Numbered from the stretch's first letter, positions 26,042 through 38,282 are shown. The stretch: DNA of 53,741 nt from Pseudomonadota bacterium (GCA_021783695.1 JAJXTO010000021.1:1-53741); one strand, 5' to 3'. A program made the numbers and translations. The notes: generated by a model from the sequence alone, not told the origin.

Positions 26042-27463
26042 ATGGATCGCGCCCCGGATTTCGCGGCTTCCCTTCAGCAGACGCAGAGCCTGTTGCGCGC
26101 GGCGTTCGATGCGGCGCCCTACCCGGACTGGGCCTTGCGCCGCGACCGCCTGCGCCGTCTGCAGGCGCTGTTGCGCCGCCATGCGGCCGAATTCGCCGAG
26201 GCGATCGACGCCGACTTCGGCGGCCGCCCGCCACCGGAAACCGGGCTGCTGGAAATCGTCCCCAGCCTCGAAGGCATTGCCGATGCGCTGCGCCACGGCA
26301 AGCGCTGGATGCGGCCGCGCCGGGTCGCGGTGTCGCGCTGGTTTCTGCCCGCGCGGGCGCATGTGCTGCCGCAGCCGCTGGGCGTGGTGGGCATCATCGC
26401 GCCGTGGAACTATCCGCTGGTGCTGGCCGTCGCGCCGCTGACGGCCGCGCTGGCTGCGGGCAACCGGGCGATGGTCAAGCTGTCCGAATTCACCCCGGTT
26501 TTCGGCGCGGTGTTCGCGCAGCGGGCCGCGCAGACGTTCGCGCCGGACGAAGTGGCCGTGGTGCAGGGTGACGCCGAAGTGGGCGCGGCCTTCAGCGCGC
26601 TGCCGTTCGATCATCTGCTGTTCACCGGCTCCACCGGGGTGGGCCGGCGCGTCATGGCGGCCGCGGCGGCCAACCTCACCCCGGTCACGCTCGAATTGGG
26701 CGGCAAGTCCCCGGCGGTCGTCACCCCCGGCTATGACCTGCGGCACGCGGCGCAGCGCATTGTGTTCGGCAAGCTGGTCAACGCCGGGCAGACCTGCATC
26801 GCGCCGGATTATGTGCTGCTGCCGCGCGGACAGGAGACCGCCTTCGTGGCCGCCTGCCGCGCCGCCGCGCAGCAGCTCTATCCGCTCGGGCTGCGCAGCC
26901 CCGACTACACCAGCATCATCGACCATCGCCAATACAGCCGCCTGCTCGGTCTGCTGGGGCAGGCGCGGGCCGGGGGCGCGCAGGTGCATGCCCTGTTCGA
27001 CGGCGTGCAGGCGGACGATCTGCGCCACCGCCTCGCGCCCGCGCTGGTGTGCGACGCGCCGCCCACCGTGCGCCTGATGACCGAAGAAATTTTCGGCCCC
27101 CTGCTGCCTGTGGTGCTGTACGACGACATGGCGCAGGCGCTCGCCTTCGTGCGCAGCCAGCCCCGGCCGCTGGCGTTGTACTGGTTCGACCGCGATCGCC
27201 GCCGCGTCCTTGATGCGCTGCTGCACACCCATGCCGGCGGCGTGACCGTCAACGACACCCTGCTGCATTTCGCGCAGGAGGGCCTGCCCTTCGGCGGCGT
27301 GGGCGCATCGGGCATGGGGCAGTACCACGGCCGATGGGGCTTCGACACCTTCAGCAAACTCAAGCCGGTGCTGATGCAGTCGCGCCTGTCCGGTGTGGGT
27401 CTGGCCGCGCCGCCCTATGGCCAGCGCACCCGCTGGCTGATGAAGCGCATGGGGAGGCTGTGA
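26042..27463 (+). CDS. Aldehyde dehydrogenase, coniferyl-aldehyde dehydrogenase-like
   Basis: Reading from the ATG at 26042 gives 473 aa. The NAD(P)-binding and catalytic regions are complete: IIAPWNYPL, TGSTGVGRRVM, general-base Glu218 in TLELGGKSP, nucleophile Cys252 in NAGQTCIAPDYV, and EEIFGPLLPV. The GQTCIAPDYV form with a hydrophobic C-terminal tail is typical of the class 3 / coniferyl-aldehyde branch. It oxidises aldehydes to acids in the cytoplasm or at the membrane; the exact substrate is unknown. It is divergent from the marR-efflux operon, and its stop overlaps the next start by 1 bp (TGATG). Confidence 0.9.
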   Translation: MDRAPDFAASLQQTQSLLRAAFDAAPYPDWALRRDRLRRLQALLRRHAAEFAEAIDADFGGRPPPETGLLEIVPSLEGIADALRHGKRWMRPRRVAVSRWFLPARAHVLPQPLGVVGIIAPWNYPLVLAVAPLTAALAAGNRAMVKLSEFTPVFGAVFAQRAAQTFAPDEVAVVQGDAEVGAAFSALPFDHLLFTGSTGVGRRVMAAAAANLTPVTLELGGKSPAVVTPGYDLRHAAQRIVFGKLVNAGQTCIAPDYVLLPRGQETAFVAACRAAAQQLYPLGLRSPDYTSIIDHRQYSRLLGLLGQARAGGAQVHALFDGVQADDLRHRLAPALVCDAPPTVRLMTEEIFGPLLPVVLYDDMAQALAFVRSQPRPLALYWFDRDRRRVLDALLHTHAGGVTVNDTLLHFAQEGLPFGGVGASGMGQYHGRWGFDTFSKLKPVLMQSRLSGVGLAAPPYGQRTRWLMKRMGRL

Positions 27464-29085
27464 TGCGTCTGCGCTGGGCCATTTTGGCGGCTGCGATGCT
27501 GATGTGCTCGACTGCGGCCCAGGCAGGCTGGCCAACCCCGGTTCCGGCGCAGGCAGCGACCAATGTCTCCCGCGTCGCCGCCCCCGGCTTTCGCTTCGCC
27601 ACCCCGGCTGCCGCCGCCGGGCAGACCGCAGACCGCCTGCAACTGCTCAGCCCCCTCGGCCTGCCAGTGCCCGGAGTCGTCAAGACCGCGGGCGATCTGG
27701 CCGTGTTCGAGCCCGCCGTGCCGCTGTCCGGCTGCACCACCTACACCCTGCAGCTCGCAGCGCCCGCGCAGCGCAGTGTGTTCACCACGGCATGCGGCCC
27801 GTGGAGCGCGCCGGTGCAGATCGACGGCGCCCGCACCGCGCGGAGCGTGGACCTGCCGGTGAGCGGCGTGCAGGTGGCGGCCGCGGGCGACGGCGGATTT
27901 GTCGCCGTGTGGTTTCAGGATGACGTAGGCCGACGTGCCATCCTGGCCAGCCGCTTCAATGCCGACACGCAGACCTGGAGCCCCCCGCAGCCCATTGACC
28001 TGCACGGCCCGCAGGCCGGGGCGTCCAGCATTCCCGCCATCGCCGCCGACCCGCAGGGGCGCATCACCGTGGCCTGGTTTCAACTCGTGGACGGGCGCGA
28101 CGCCATTTTCGCCACGCAGTCGCTGGGCGGGACGTGGACGCCGCCGCAACGCCTCGACGCCCCCGCGCTGCCCGGCAACGCCACCAACCCGCAGCTTGCC
28201 GCAGATGCCGCTGGCAACGTGACTGTGGTGTGGCAGCAGCCCGACGGACGGCATACCGGCATCTACGCCGCGCATTGGGTCAGCGCGCAGCGGCGCTGGC
28301 TGGCGGCACGGCGCCTCGACCGGCTGTCGACCAACGCCTACAGCCCAGTGGTTGGCGCCACACCCGGCGGATGCGTGGTGGCCGCGTGGCAGCAGGGCCC
28401 ATCCGGGCGCGAAGCGGTGTACGCAGCAGCGTTGCAGACTTCCGGCGCGGTGTGGAGCGCGCCGACCCGCCTCAGCGCCAAAGGCGCAAGCGCCACGTCC
28501 CCGGCGCTGGCCACCACCCCGCAAGGCGCGGTGGTGGCGGCATGGACGCAAGGGCGCGGGGCGTCGCGGCGAATCGCCGTGCGCCTGCGACCCGGCGGGT
28601 CTGTGCAGCCCTGGGGCGCAGCCCAGGTCCTGCAAAGCCCCGCATTCACTGGCCCGGCGCTGTCTCCCGCGCTGGCGGCAGATGCGGCGGGGCATGTCAC
28701 GTTGGCGTGGGAACAACAGAACAGTGGGCAGCGCGAGGCCATTCTCGCAGCCCGCTTGCAGATCTCCTCCCGAAACTGGACGTCGCCTCGGCAGATCGAC
28801 AACCCCACCCTGCGCAGCGCAGGGAGCCCGGTGCTCGCGGTCGACGCGGCGGGCAATGTGTATTGCGCCTGGTATCAGGACGGACCACAAGGCATGCAGG
28901 TCCAGGTTGCGCGCGACGACCCGACGCACTCTCTGTGGTCGGCGCCGCAGGCCCTGTCAGACCCGGACGCCACGGTGCAGGCCAGTTTTCCGGCGCTGGC
29001 CATCAGCCCGGCAGGCAGTGTGATGGCGGTGTGGCAGCAGTTCAACGGCTGGCGCACCATCGCGGTTGCCCGCTGGTTGCCCTGA
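27463..29085 (+). CDS. Secreted protein of eight tandem beta-propeller-like repeats
   Basis: The 540-aa product has a signal peptide (cleavage near AAQA-GWP, about residue 23) and then a short Ig-like region. From about residue 120 it shows eight tandem units of about 50-60 residues, each with a core like SPALAADAAGxVxxAWxQ followed by IxAAR...xWxxPxxID. The first half-unit (WSAPVQID) and the last incomplete unit would close the ring, as in propeller proteins. No catalytic residues are recognised. It is translationally coupled to the aldehyde dehydrogenase, an odd pairing because one is cytoplasmic and the other exported. Function unknown. Confidence 0.8.
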   Translation: MRLRWAILAAAMLMCSTAAQAGWPTPVPAQAATNVSRVAAPGFRFATPAAAAGQTADRLQLLSPLGLPVPGVVKTAGDLAVFEPAVPLSGCTTYTLQLAAPAQRSVFTTACGPWSAPVQIDGARTARSVDLPVSGVQVAAAGDGGFVAVWFQDDVGRRAILASRFNADTQTWSPPQPIDLHGPQAGASSIPAIAADPQGRITVAWFQLVDGRDAIFATQSLGGTWTPPQRLDAPALPGNATNPQLAADAAGNVTVVWQQPDGRHTGIYAAHWVSAQRRWLAARRLDRLSTNAYSPVVGATPGGCVVAAWQQGPSGREAVYAAALQTSGAVWSAPTRLSAKGASATSPALATTPQGAVVAAWTQGRGASRRIAVRLRPGGSVQPWGAAQVLQSPAFTGPALSPALAADAAGHVTLAWEQQNSGQREAILAARLQISSRNWTSPRQIDNPTLRSAGSPVLAVDAAGNVYCAWYQDGPQGMQVQVARDDPTHSLWSAPQALSDPDATVQASFPALAISPAGSVMAVWQQFNGWRTIAVARWLP

Positions 29086-29087
29086 AG

Positions 29088-29759
29088 TCAGGCGGATTCC
29101 GGGCAGCGGCCAAACAGCCAGAAGCAGCGCCACTGCCGCATGGCGGATTTGAACCAGTAGTCGATCTGGCCGGTCTGGTTTTCCACCAGGGCATCGAGGT
29201 GGCTCTGATAGTTGTCGTCCGGCAATTCCAGATAGGCCTCGGTCTCGCCGCCATCGTTGTGCACCTTCATCCCCGCGCGGCGGGCGATCTTGAGCATGGC
29301 GCCATTGCTGCTCAGGCATTGCATGTACAGCACCCGCAGGCCGCGGTTGCGCGCCTCCACCGCAGCGCGTGCAAACAGCCGCGTGCCGATGCCCAGCCCA
29401 CGGCCGCGCGGCAGCACGGAAACACCAAACTCCGCGCGCTGCGTCTGCCCCGCTTCGATGGCAATGTGGGCCACCGCCAGCAGATCGAGCTTGCGGTTGA
29501 ATACGCCGAAAATCTCGTCCTGGCCGAACCGGATGGAATCCACATAGGCGCGGATGCGTTCGTCGCTCGCGGCGTAGCCGAAGCGCAGGTAGCGGTCCTC
29601 CGTATTCAGCGTCAGAAAGTGGCGCAGAAGCTGCGCGCGATGCTCTGGCCCGATGGGCCGGATCGGGATGATGGGCGCGGGCGTCTGGCTGAAATACGGC
29701 AGAACGGCGGGCCTGCGGCCGGCATCATTCGACTGGGGTGAATCGGGCGTCAGAGACAT
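29088..29759 (-). CDS. GNAT-family N-acetyltransferase
   Basis: From the ATG at 29759 the product is 223 aa. A GNAT core is visible: EFGVSVLPRGRGLGIGTRL with the R/Q-x-x-G-x-G acetyl-CoA pyrophosphate loop, preceded by an RYLRFGYAASDERIRAYV segment typical of stand-alone GNATs that resemble the C-terminus of protein acetyltransferases. The acceptor substrate is unknown. It converges with the propeller gene, 2 bp apart, and starts about 300 bp from rplM on the opposite strand. Confidence 0.88.
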   Translation of the reverse strand: MSLTPDSPQSNDAGRRPAVLPYFSQTPAPIIPIRPIGPEHRAQLLRHFLTLNTEDRYLRFGYAASDERIRAYVDSIRFGQDEIFGVFNRKLDLLAVAHIAIEAGQTQRAEFGVSVLPRGRGLGIGTRLFARAAVEARNRGLRVLYMQCLSSNGAMLKIARRAGMKVHNDGGETEAYLELPDDNYQSHLDALVENQTGQIDYWFKSAMRQWRCFWLFGRCPESA

Positions 29760-30066
29760 GGAGAAAGGAACATTGCCGTGTTTGCTGCAGTGCAACATAG
29801 TTTAGGCGCTCCATGCCCAAATTCAAGGCAAGCGCCGACAAAACCACAACATTCCAGAAAATCAAGGACTTGGCTATGGCAATCCGCCGCCCATGTCTAT
29901 AATGGCGGGCTTGGCTATGAGCGAGGGCCAAGAAAACCCATGCCGGTGGGCGCGGTTTGCGCCGTTGAGCACGGCACTCAAGTGCCGCACAAAAGGCAAG
30001 CACAAACACCGCACATCACTGGTGGGCGCATTTATTTCTCGCTCAATATCGTTCATAGGAACAACC
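29760..30066 (+). promoter_or_regulatory. rplM-rpsI promoter and leader region
   Basis: This 307-bp gap holds a perfect TATAAT at 29898-29903 on the plus strand, without a good -35 at the normal spacing. Two copies of CTTGGCTATG occur, at 29869 and 29910. A CGGCAC-TCAA-GTGCCG hairpin at 29972-29987 lies in the transcribed leader, about 80 nt before rplM. This fits a ribosomal-protein leader that could bind L13, but I cannot confirm a match to a known leader family. No credible ORF is present. Confidence 0.6.
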
Positions 30067-30495
30067 ATGAAAACCTTCAGCGCCAAACCGGCCGAAGTCG
30101 TGCATGAGTGGTTCGTGATTGACGCCGCAGACAAGGTTCTCGGTCGGGTCGCCAGCGAAGTGGCCCTCCGTCTGCGTGGCAAGCACAAACCCATCTACAC
30201 CCCGCACGTCGATACCGGTGACTTCATCATTGTCGTCAACACGTCCAAGATCCGCGTGACCGGCAACAAAGCCAACGACAAGACCTACTACCGTCACACC
30301 GGCTATCCCGGCGGCATCTACGCCACCAAATTCAAGGATATGCAGGCGCGTCACCCCGGCCGTGCGCTGGAACTGGCAGTCAAGGGCATGCTGCCCAAAG
30401 GCCCGCTCGGTTACGCCATGATCAAGAAGCTCAAGGTCTATGGGGGTGCAGAGCATCCGCACAGCGCCCAGCAGCCCAAGACTCTCGACATCTAA
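30067..30495 (+). CDS. rplM: 50S ribosomal protein L13 (uL13)
   Basis: The 142-aa protein begins [20 protein letters not shown] and carries family marks [25 protein letters not shown] and [11 protein letters not shown]. It is an early-assembling large-subunit protein. An AGGA-type ribosome-binding site is 7 nt upstream. rpsI follows after 9 bp, the usual bacterial pairing. Normal length, no oddities. Confidence 0.98.
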   Translation: MKTFSAKPAEVVHEWFVIDAADKVLGRVASEVALRLRGKHKPIYTPHVDTGDFIIVVNTSKIRVTGNKANDKTYYRHTGYPGGIYATKFKDMQARHPGRALELAVKGMLPKGPLGYAMIKKLKVYGGAEHPHSAQQPKTLDI

Positions 30496-30504
30496 GGACA
30501 CGCG

Positions 30505-30897
30505 ATGATCGGAAACTGGAATTACGGCACAGGCCGTCGCAAGAGCTCCGTGGCCCGCGTCTTCATCAAGAAGGGCAGCGGCAAGATCACGGTCAACGGG
30601 AAAGACGTCGAGCAGTATTTCGGCCGTCAGACCTCCATCATGATCGTCAAGCAACCCCTCGTTCTCACCGAGAACGTCGAGAGCTTTGACATCAAGATCA
30701 ACGTCCACGGCGGTGGCGAAACCGGCCAAGCCGGTGCCGTGCGTCATGGCATCACCCGCGCGCTGATCGACTACGAGGCCACCCTCAAACCCGCGCTGTC
30801 CAAAGCCGGCTTCGTCACCCGTGATGCCCGCGAAGTGGAGCGGAAAAAAGTGGGTCTGCGCGGCGCCCGTCGTGCCAAGCAGTTCTCCAAGCGCTGA
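30505..30897 (+). CDS. rpsI: 30S ribosomal protein S9 (uS9)
   Basis: The 130-aa protein shows the S9 signature [14 protein letters not shown] near the start, [15 protein letters not shown] in the middle and the conserved basic tail [14 protein letters not shown], which reaches the ribosomal P-site. It is co-transcribed with rplM and followed by two intrinsic terminators. In many Burkholderiales erpA follows this pair; here it does not. Confidence 0.98.
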   Translation: MIGNWNYGTGRRKSSVARVFIKKGSGKITVNGKDVEQYFGRQTSIMIVKQPLVLTENVESFDIKINVHGGGETGQAGAVRHGITRALIDYEATLKPALSKAGFVTRDAREVERKKVGLRGARRAKQFSKR

Positions 30898-30918
30898 TTT
30901 TTCCCGCGCTGTGCGAAG

Positions 30919-30969
30919 AACCCGCCTTGTGCGGGTTTTTTTATTCGACCCGCCGCGGCGGGTTTTTTG
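30919..30969 (+). terminator. Tandem intrinsic terminators after rpsI
   Basis: Two hairpins stand in series: ACCCGC-CTTGT-GCGGGT followed by seven Ts (about 30919-30942), then ACCCGCC-GC-GGCGGGT followed by T6 (30948-30968). They share sequence, suggesting duplication. Together they insulate the ribosomal operon from the copper module. Confidence 0.93.
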
Positions 30970-31040
30970 TTTGCCGCTCCAGCGCGCACGGCACTTGCGG
31001 TGTCAATTGCCGCCGCCCACGTCGGCAAGATAACCCTTTT

Positions 31041-31070
31041 TTGATTAAAGTCTAAAGTAAGCTATAAACT
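31041..31070 (+). promoter_or_regulatory. Candidate MerR-type operator-promoter of the copper module
   Basis: TTGATT (31041-31046) is followed by the imperfect dyad AGTCTAAAG-TAAG-CTATAAACT (31049-31070; 7 of 9 positions match). A dyad sitting between the -35 and a late -10 is the layout of MerR-regulated promoters, which have long 19-20-bp spacers. The stretch is AT-rich and lies about 30 bp before the regulator start. Confidence 0.6.
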
Positions 31071-31100
31071 ATAGGCATTCCAATCCCCAAGCCTCAAGCC

Positions 31101-31556
31101 ATGCCTGCTGCAACCGTTCACGACGCCATGCGCCTCACCATCGGCGAACTCGCGCAGCGTGCGGGGCTGGGGGCGGAGACGCTGCGGTACTACGAGCGTC
31201 TGGGGCTGCTGGCGCCGGCCTGTCGAACGGCCAGCGGCTACCGGCAGTACGCACCTGAAGCAATGGAGCAGTTGGACTTCATCCGCCGGGCACAGGCGCT
31301 GGGATTTTCTCTGGCGCAGATTGCCGAGTTGCTAGCGCTGCACGCGCGGCCCGAAGCGGATATGGGCGCGGTGCGCGTGATCGCGGAACAGCGGCTGGCA
31401 GACATCGACGCCAAGATGGGCGATCTGCGGCGCATGCGCGTCGGCCTGCAGGCGCTGCTGACGGCCTGCCCCGGCCACGGGCCGAGCGCGCAATGCCCGA
31501 TTCTCGCCGCCCTGCGCGGTGATGACACCAAGGAGCGTCCGCATGAACACGACTGA
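31101..31556 (+). CDS. MerR-family heavy-metal-responsive regulator
   Basis: The 151-aa protein has the MerR winged HTH ([26 protein letters not shown], about residues 12-37) and a dimerisation coiled coil. The metal-binding tail [13 protein letters not shown] places two Cys in the C-terminal loop, as in ZntR/CadR/CueR-type sensors. It probably activates its own copper-efflux operon by untwisting a long-spacer promoter. The downstream copA starts inside its last codons (14-bp overlap). The start could be the ATG at 31128 (MRLTIGEL) instead. Confidence 0.92.
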   Translation: MPAATVHDAMRLTIGELAQRAGLGAETLRYYERLGLLAPACRTASGYRQYAPEAMEQLDFIRRAQALGFSLAQIAELLALHARPEADMGAVRVIAEQRLADIDAKMGDLRRMRVGLQALLTACPGHGPSAQCPILAALRGDDTKERPHEHD

Positions 31557-34155
31557 ACACACGATTGAGTCGCCCAGTTGCCCGGTCGATCCGCCGCAGC
31601 AACTCACCGAGCCCCTGCTGCAGCCTTCGGCACCCCCCGCTGGTCCTGCCCAGACCTTGCGGCTGGACGTGGATGGCATGACCTGTGCCTCCTGCAGCGC
31701 GCGGGTGGAGCGCGCCCTGCGCAAGCTCCCCGGCGTGCAGTCGGCCAGCGTCAACCTCGCCACCAACCAAGCGGAAGTCGCCTACGACCCGCAGACCGCC
31801 TCCCCACAAGCCATTGCCGATGCGGTGAGCGCCGCAGGCTACACCCCGCTGGTGGCAGAGGCCACGCTGGACGTGGACGGCATGACCTGCGCCTCCTGCG
31901 TGGGCCGGGTGGAGCGGGCGCTGCGCAGGCAGCCCGGGGTGCTCTCGGCCACGGTCAATCTGGCGGTCAACCGCGCCCAGGTGCGCTATCTGCCGGCCAT
32001 GCTGCAGGCCGCTGCGCTGGCGCAGGTCGTCATGACCGCGGGCTACGACGCCCGTGTGGTGCAGGAGGGCGATGCCGCGGCAGAAGACGCCAGCGCTGCG
32101 GCGCATGCCCAAGCTCTGGCGCGCATGCGGCGCGGCTTGATTCTCGCCGTGGCGCTCGCCCTGCCGGTGCTGCTGCTGTCCATGCTGCCCATGGTGTGGC
32201 CCGCTCTCGATGCCGCGCTGTTGCACACATCGCCCACTGCGCGCTTCTGGGACTGGGTGCAGTTCGCCCTCACCACCGCCGTGCTCTTCGGCCCCGGACG
32301 GCGGTTCTTTCGCAGCGGGGCCATCGCCTACCGCCATCTGTCGCCCGACATGAACTCGCTGGTGGCCACCGGCACCGGTGCCGCCTGGGCCTACAGCACC
32401 CTGGTGCTGCTGGCGCCGCAGTGGTTCGCCGCCGAGTCGCGCCATGTGTATTTCGATTCGGCCGCCGTAGTGGTGGCGGTGATTCTGGCGGGCAAGTATC
32501 TGGAGGAGTTGGCCAAGGGCCGCGCTTCCACCGCGATCCACAAACTGCTCGGACTGCAGGCCAAACAGGCCACGCGGCTCGATGCGCAGGGCGCGGAGCA
32601 GCAGGTCGGCGTGTCCGCGCTGCAGATCGGCGACCGCGTGCTGGTGCGTCCCGGCGAGCGCCTGCCGGTGGACGGACGTGTGCTCGAAGGCGACAGCCAT
32701 GTGGACGAATCCATGCTCACCGGCGAGGCCGTGCCGGTACGACGCAAACCGGGTGATGCCGTGGTCGGCGGCACGGTCAACGCCGAAGGGCGACTGGTGA
32801 TCGAAGCCACCGCGCTCGGTGCAGACACCGTGCTGGCGCAGATCGTGCGGCTGGTGGAAAACGCGCAGACCGGCAAGCTGCCGGTGCAGCGCGTGGCCGA
32901 CCGCGTGGTGGCCGTGTTCACCCCGGTCGTGCTGCTGATCGCTGCCAGCAGTTTTGCCGCGTGGCTGCTGCTCACGGGCGACCTCAGCGCCGCGCTGGTG
33001 GCCGCCGTGGCCGTGCTGGTGGTGGCCTGCCCCTGCGCCATGGGTCTGGCGACCCCCGCTGCGATTCTGGTCGGCAGCAGCCGTGCAGCGGAAATGGGTG
33101 TGCTGTTCCGCAAGGGCGAGGCGCTGGAGGCGCTGTCGCGCATCGACACCGTGCTGCTGGATAAAACCGGAACGGTCACCCTCGGCCGCCCCGCGCTCAC
33201 CGCGCTGCGCAGCACCCTGGAGGACGCCGCGGCGCTGCGCCTGGCCGCCGCGCTGGAAGCGGACTCCGAGCACCCGCTGGCCCGCGCCGTGCGCGAAGCG
33301 GCGGCAGCGCGTGCGCTGGACATTCCCGCGGTTCAAGATTTCGCCGCCATCCCCGGCTATGGCGTGCGCGCCATGCTCGGCGGCCGCCATCTGCTGCTTG
33401 GCGCGCGGCGGCTGATGCAGCGCGAAAGCGTGGCCCTGGACGACTTCACCGCCGATGCCGATGCCCTCGAAGCGCAAGGCCAGACCGCCGTGTTTCTGGC
33501 ACGGGACGGCGTTTGCGTGGCCGTGCTGGGCATTGCCGATCCGGTCAAACCCGACGCCGCCGCCGTCGTGCAGGCCCTGCGCCAGCGCGGCCTGCGCGTC
33601 GCCCTGGTGACCGGTGACGCGCAGCGCACCGCACAGGCAGTGGCCCGTATCCTGAACATCGAGCAAGTGCATGCCGAGGTGCTGCCGCAGGACAAGGCCC
33701 GCGTCGTCACCGAACTGCAGGCGCAGGGACGGCGGGTGGCTTTCGTCGGTGACGGTCTGAACGACGGCCCGGCGCTGGCGCAGGCCGACGTCGGCCTGGC
33801 GCTGGCCAGCGGCACCGATGTGGCCATCGAAGCCGCCGACGTCAGCCTCACCCGCGGCGACCTCGCCACCCTGCCCACCGCCATCGATGCCGCGCGCCGC
33901 ACCCTGCGCACCATCCACGGCAACCTGTTCTGGGCGTTTGCCTACAACATCGTGCTCATCCCGCTGGCCGCCGGCGCGGCCGCCCCCTGGGGCGTGCATC
34001 TGCACCCCATGCTGGCCGGGTTGGCCATGGGGCTGTCCTCGGTGTTCGTGCTGGGCAACAGCCTTCGGCTCAAACGGCTTTCCCCCTGGATTGCAACGGA
34101 CGCATCGCCGCCCGCACAATCGCTTCACCTCTCTGCCTCCACCCCCGCCCCCTGA
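31543..34155 (+). CDS. copA: CopA, Cu(I)-exporting P1B-type ATPase
   Basis: The 870-aa pump starts at the ATG at 31543 with AAGGAG upstream. It has two N-terminal heavy-metal-associated domains, each with GMTCASC (the first at about residues 45-51). The membrane metal site is CPC in [11 protein letters not shown], and the phosphorylation motif is DKTGTVT. The P1B HP motif is SEHPLARA, the hinge is [10 protein letters not shown], and the last helices carry the YN and MxxSS marks of Cu+ pumps ([20 protein letters not shown]). It exports cytosolic Cu(I) to the periplasm. It is translationally coupled to the MerR regulator and followed by DUF302 and copZ genes. Confidence 0.97.
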   Translation: MNTTEHTIESPSCPVDPPQQLTEPLLQPSAPPAGPAQTLRLDVDGMTCASCSARVERALRKLPGVQSASVNLATNQAEVAYDPQTASPQAIADAVSAAGYTPLVAEATLDVDGMTCASCVGRVERALRRQPGVLSATVNLAVNRAQVRYLPAMLQAAALAQVVMTAGYDARVVQEGDAAAEDASAAAHAQALARMRRGLILAVALALPVLLLSMLPMVWPALDAALLHTSPTARFWDWVQFALTTAVLFGPGRRFFRSGAIAYRHLSPDMNSLVATGTGAAWAYSTLVLLAPQWFAAESRHVYFDSAAVVVAVILAGKYLEELAKGRASTAIHKLLGLQAKQATRLDAQGAEQQVGVSALQIGDRVLVRPGERLPVDGRVLEGDSHVDESMLTGEAVPVRRKPGDAVVGGTVNAEGRLVIEATALGADTVLAQIVRLVENAQTGKLPVQRVADRVVAVFTPVVLLIAASSFAAWLLLTGDLSAALVAAVAVLVVACPCAMGLATPAAILVGSSRAAEMGVLFRKGEALEALSRIDTVLLDKTGTVTLGRPALTALRSTLEDAAALRLAAALEADSEHPLARAVREAAAARALDIPAVQDFAAIPGYGVRAMLGGRHLLLGARRLMQRESVALDDFTADADALEAQGQTAVFLARDGVCVAVLGIADPVKPDAAAVVQALRQRGLRVALVTGDAQRTAQAVARILNIEQVHAEVLPQDKARVVTELQAQGRRVAFVGDGLNDGPALAQADVGLALASGTDVAIEAADVSLTRGDLATLPTAIDAARRTLRTIHGNLFWAFAYNIVLIPLAAGAAAPWGVHLHPMLAGLAMGLSSVFVLGNSLRLKRLSPWIATDASPPAQSLHLSASTPAP

Positions 34156-34166
34156 AAGGACATTCC

Positions 34167-34571
34167 ATGCCATCCATCGTGTTTTCCGCCCAGACCTGCT
34201 GCTCCTTCGATACCGCCATCACCCGCACCACCGAGGCGCTGAAAGCGCAGGGCTTCGGCATCATCAGCGACATCGACGTGTCCGCCACGCTCAAGGCCAA
34301 GCTCGGCGTCGACCGGCCACCCTATCGCATCCTCGGCGCCTGCGCACCGGGCTACGCCATGAAGGCGCTCGACTTCGACCCGCACATCGGCGCGCTGCTG
34401 CCGTGCAATGTGGTGGTGCGCGAAGATGCCGCGAGCAAGCAGATCGTGGTCGATTTCATGGACCCCACCGCAGTGCTCGGCCTGATCGACAAACCCGAAG
34501 TCCACGCCGTGGCCAAGGAAGTTTGCGGCAAGCTGATGAAAGTGCGCGACGCCCTGGCACAGACCGCCTGA
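34167..34571 (+). CDS. DUF302 domain protein in the copper operon
   Basis: The 134-aa protein matches the DUF302 fold: an FDTAITRTTEALKAQGFGI segment, FRILGACAP-like centre (YRILGACAPGYAMKAL) and LLPCNVVVRED near residue 78. It has no signal peptide, so it is cytoplasmic. Several Cys are present (TCC near residue 11, GAC, LPC, EVC), which could bind copper, but this is inference. It lies 11 bp after copA and 20 bp before copZ, so it is very probably co-expressed with them. Confidence 0.9.
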   Translation: MPSIVFSAQTCCSFDTAITRTTEALKAQGFGIISDIDVSATLKAKLGVDRPPYRILGACAPGYAMKALDFDPHIGALLPCNVVVREDAASKQIVVDFMDPTAVLGLIDKPEVHAVAKEVCGKLMKVRDALAQTA

Positions 34572-34591
34572 TCACCCTGAGGAGAATCCAG

Positions 34592-34798
34592 ATGAACACC
34601 GTGCAATTACAAGTCACCGGCATGACCTGCGGCCACTGCGTGGCTGCAGTCACCCGCGCGCTCAAATCCGTCCCCGGCACGCAGGACGCGCAGGTCGACC
34701 TGACCAGCGGCCGCGCCACTGTGCAGGGCAGCGCGACGCCCGAAGCACTGGTCAAGGCCGTGGCCGATGAGGGCTATGGGGTGACGCTCAAGGATTGA
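34592..34798 (+). CDS. copZ: CopZ-like copper chaperone (HMA domain)
   Basis: The 68-aa single heavy-metal-associated domain has the Cu(I) motif GMTCGHC (about residues 10-16) and the betaalphabetabetaalphabeta pattern ending in ADEGYGVTL. The ATG at 34592 follows a GAGGAG Shine-Dalgarno. It should ferry Cu(I) in the cytoplasm to CopA or the MerR sensor. It is the last gene of the module; no terminator hairpin is obvious after it. Confidence 0.94.
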   Translation: MNTVQLQVTGMTCGHCVAAVTRALKSVPGTQDAQVDLTSGRATVQGSATPEALVKAVADEGYGVTLKD

Positions 34799-34830
34799 AC
34801 GCTCTGCGATTTTCAGCCCTGCACCCCTCC

Positions 34831-35147
34831 CTATCGCAGCATCGGCCAGAGCGTGGCAAGCAACAGGGCGGCCATGCTCAGGTTGAACAATTGACACGTT
34901 GTCTGTCTATCGGCAAATGACGCAGTCTGGCGCCGCCCAAAGCCCAGACGCTGATAATCGGCAAATTGATCGGACCGAACCGCACCGCCGCCCCCAGCAC
35001 CAGCGAGAATCCGCCTGAATTCGGCACATGGACGGAAAACACGCTGAGCGCCATCAGCCACGGCTTGGGGTTGATCCGCTGGAACGCGAAGGCGCCGATG
35101 TAACGTATGGGGCGGGGCGCCAGCGCCGAAAGGTTGTCGTTCAACAT
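34831..35147 (-). pseudogene. Decayed LysE-type amino-acid exporter (C-terminal half)
   Basis: One frame reads a LysE/RhtB C-terminal pattern: FQRINPKPWLMALSVFS, then INLPIISVWALGGARLR. At about 34890-34910 it stops being sensible, and the expected continuation FNLSMAALLLATLWPMLR appears in another frame. The N-terminal half, including the LysE start signature with PGPN, is missing. This is a 5'-truncated, frameshifted remnant. A MocR-type regulator, a common partner of LysE exporters, is still intact nearby. Confidence 0.75.
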
Positions 35148-35208
35148 GGGCGTTTTGCGTAGCGCGGACGCTGCGTACTTTTGAATGGACAGAGGCCGTC
35201 GAAAACAT

Positions 35209-35484
35209 TCAGGATTCCGCCGCCCGATGACCTTCAAAGGATGACTGACTCCTCTTCACGCATGCAGTATCCCGGCTAACGATCAGAGTCGCCGTCGCAA
35301 ACGCCTTCAGTGGCTCCACCAGGACCCGGCCCGAGCCGACGATGTCGTAGGTCTGCCCTGTGGACAAAAACACATCGTCTGGCTGGCCACTCTCGGTGAC
35401 CCAGACCTGCCCCGACAGAACCCGGAGCTGCGCACCTGCAGCGCGCTCCAGGCGAAGAAACATCCCGGGTTCGAGTCTGTGCAT
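35209..35484 (-). CDS. DUF2917 domain protein
   Basis: The 91-aa cupin-like small protein has the DUF2917 pattern LRVLSGQVWVTESGQPDDVFL followed by LSTGQTYDIVGSGRVLVEPL. An AGGAG Shine-Dalgarno precedes the ATG at 35484. The protein is cytoplasmic and its function is unknown. DUF2917 genes often neighbour LysE exporters and LysR or MocR regulators, which fits the remains here. The C-terminal 20 residues lie next to the decayed exporter. Confidence 0.85.
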   Translation of the reverse strand: MHRLEPGMFLRLERAAGAQLRVLSGQVWVTESGQPDDVFLSTGQTYDIVGSGRVLVEPLKAFATATLIVSRDTACVKRSQSSFEGHRAAES

Positions 35485-35561
35485 GGCGATCTCCTGAGCG
35501 TGCGAACGATGGCTTCACTGTAAACAGTGCCACGCCATCTAAACAGACGCAGCGACCGGCT

Positions 35562-35600
35562 ATCTGTATCGATACAAACTCGATTTTTCGAGATCTGTAC
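35562..35600. promoter_or_regulatory. Palindrome-rich operator region between DUF2917 and the MocR regulator
   Basis: GTATCGATAC (35566-35575) is a perfect palindrome and CTCGA-TTTT-TCGAG (35579-35592) a short hairpin. ATCTGTA is directly repeated at 35562 and 35593, 31 bp apart, about three helical turns. Direct repeats on one DNA face are typical MocR/GntR operators. It lies in the divergent promoter region of both genes. Confidence 0.55.
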
Positions 35601-35653
35601 TGGTCGATTCGTCCGCCCTCTGTGTGGTGTGGCGCACGTCGATCTCTGACATC

Positions 35654-38282
<2,629 letters not shown>

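Noticed and set aside
31279-34173. A 964-codon open frame antisense to copA
   Set aside because: Rich in Gly, His, Gln and Arg as expected for antisense of GC-rich code, and no domain is recognisable. copA is unambiguous on the plus strand.
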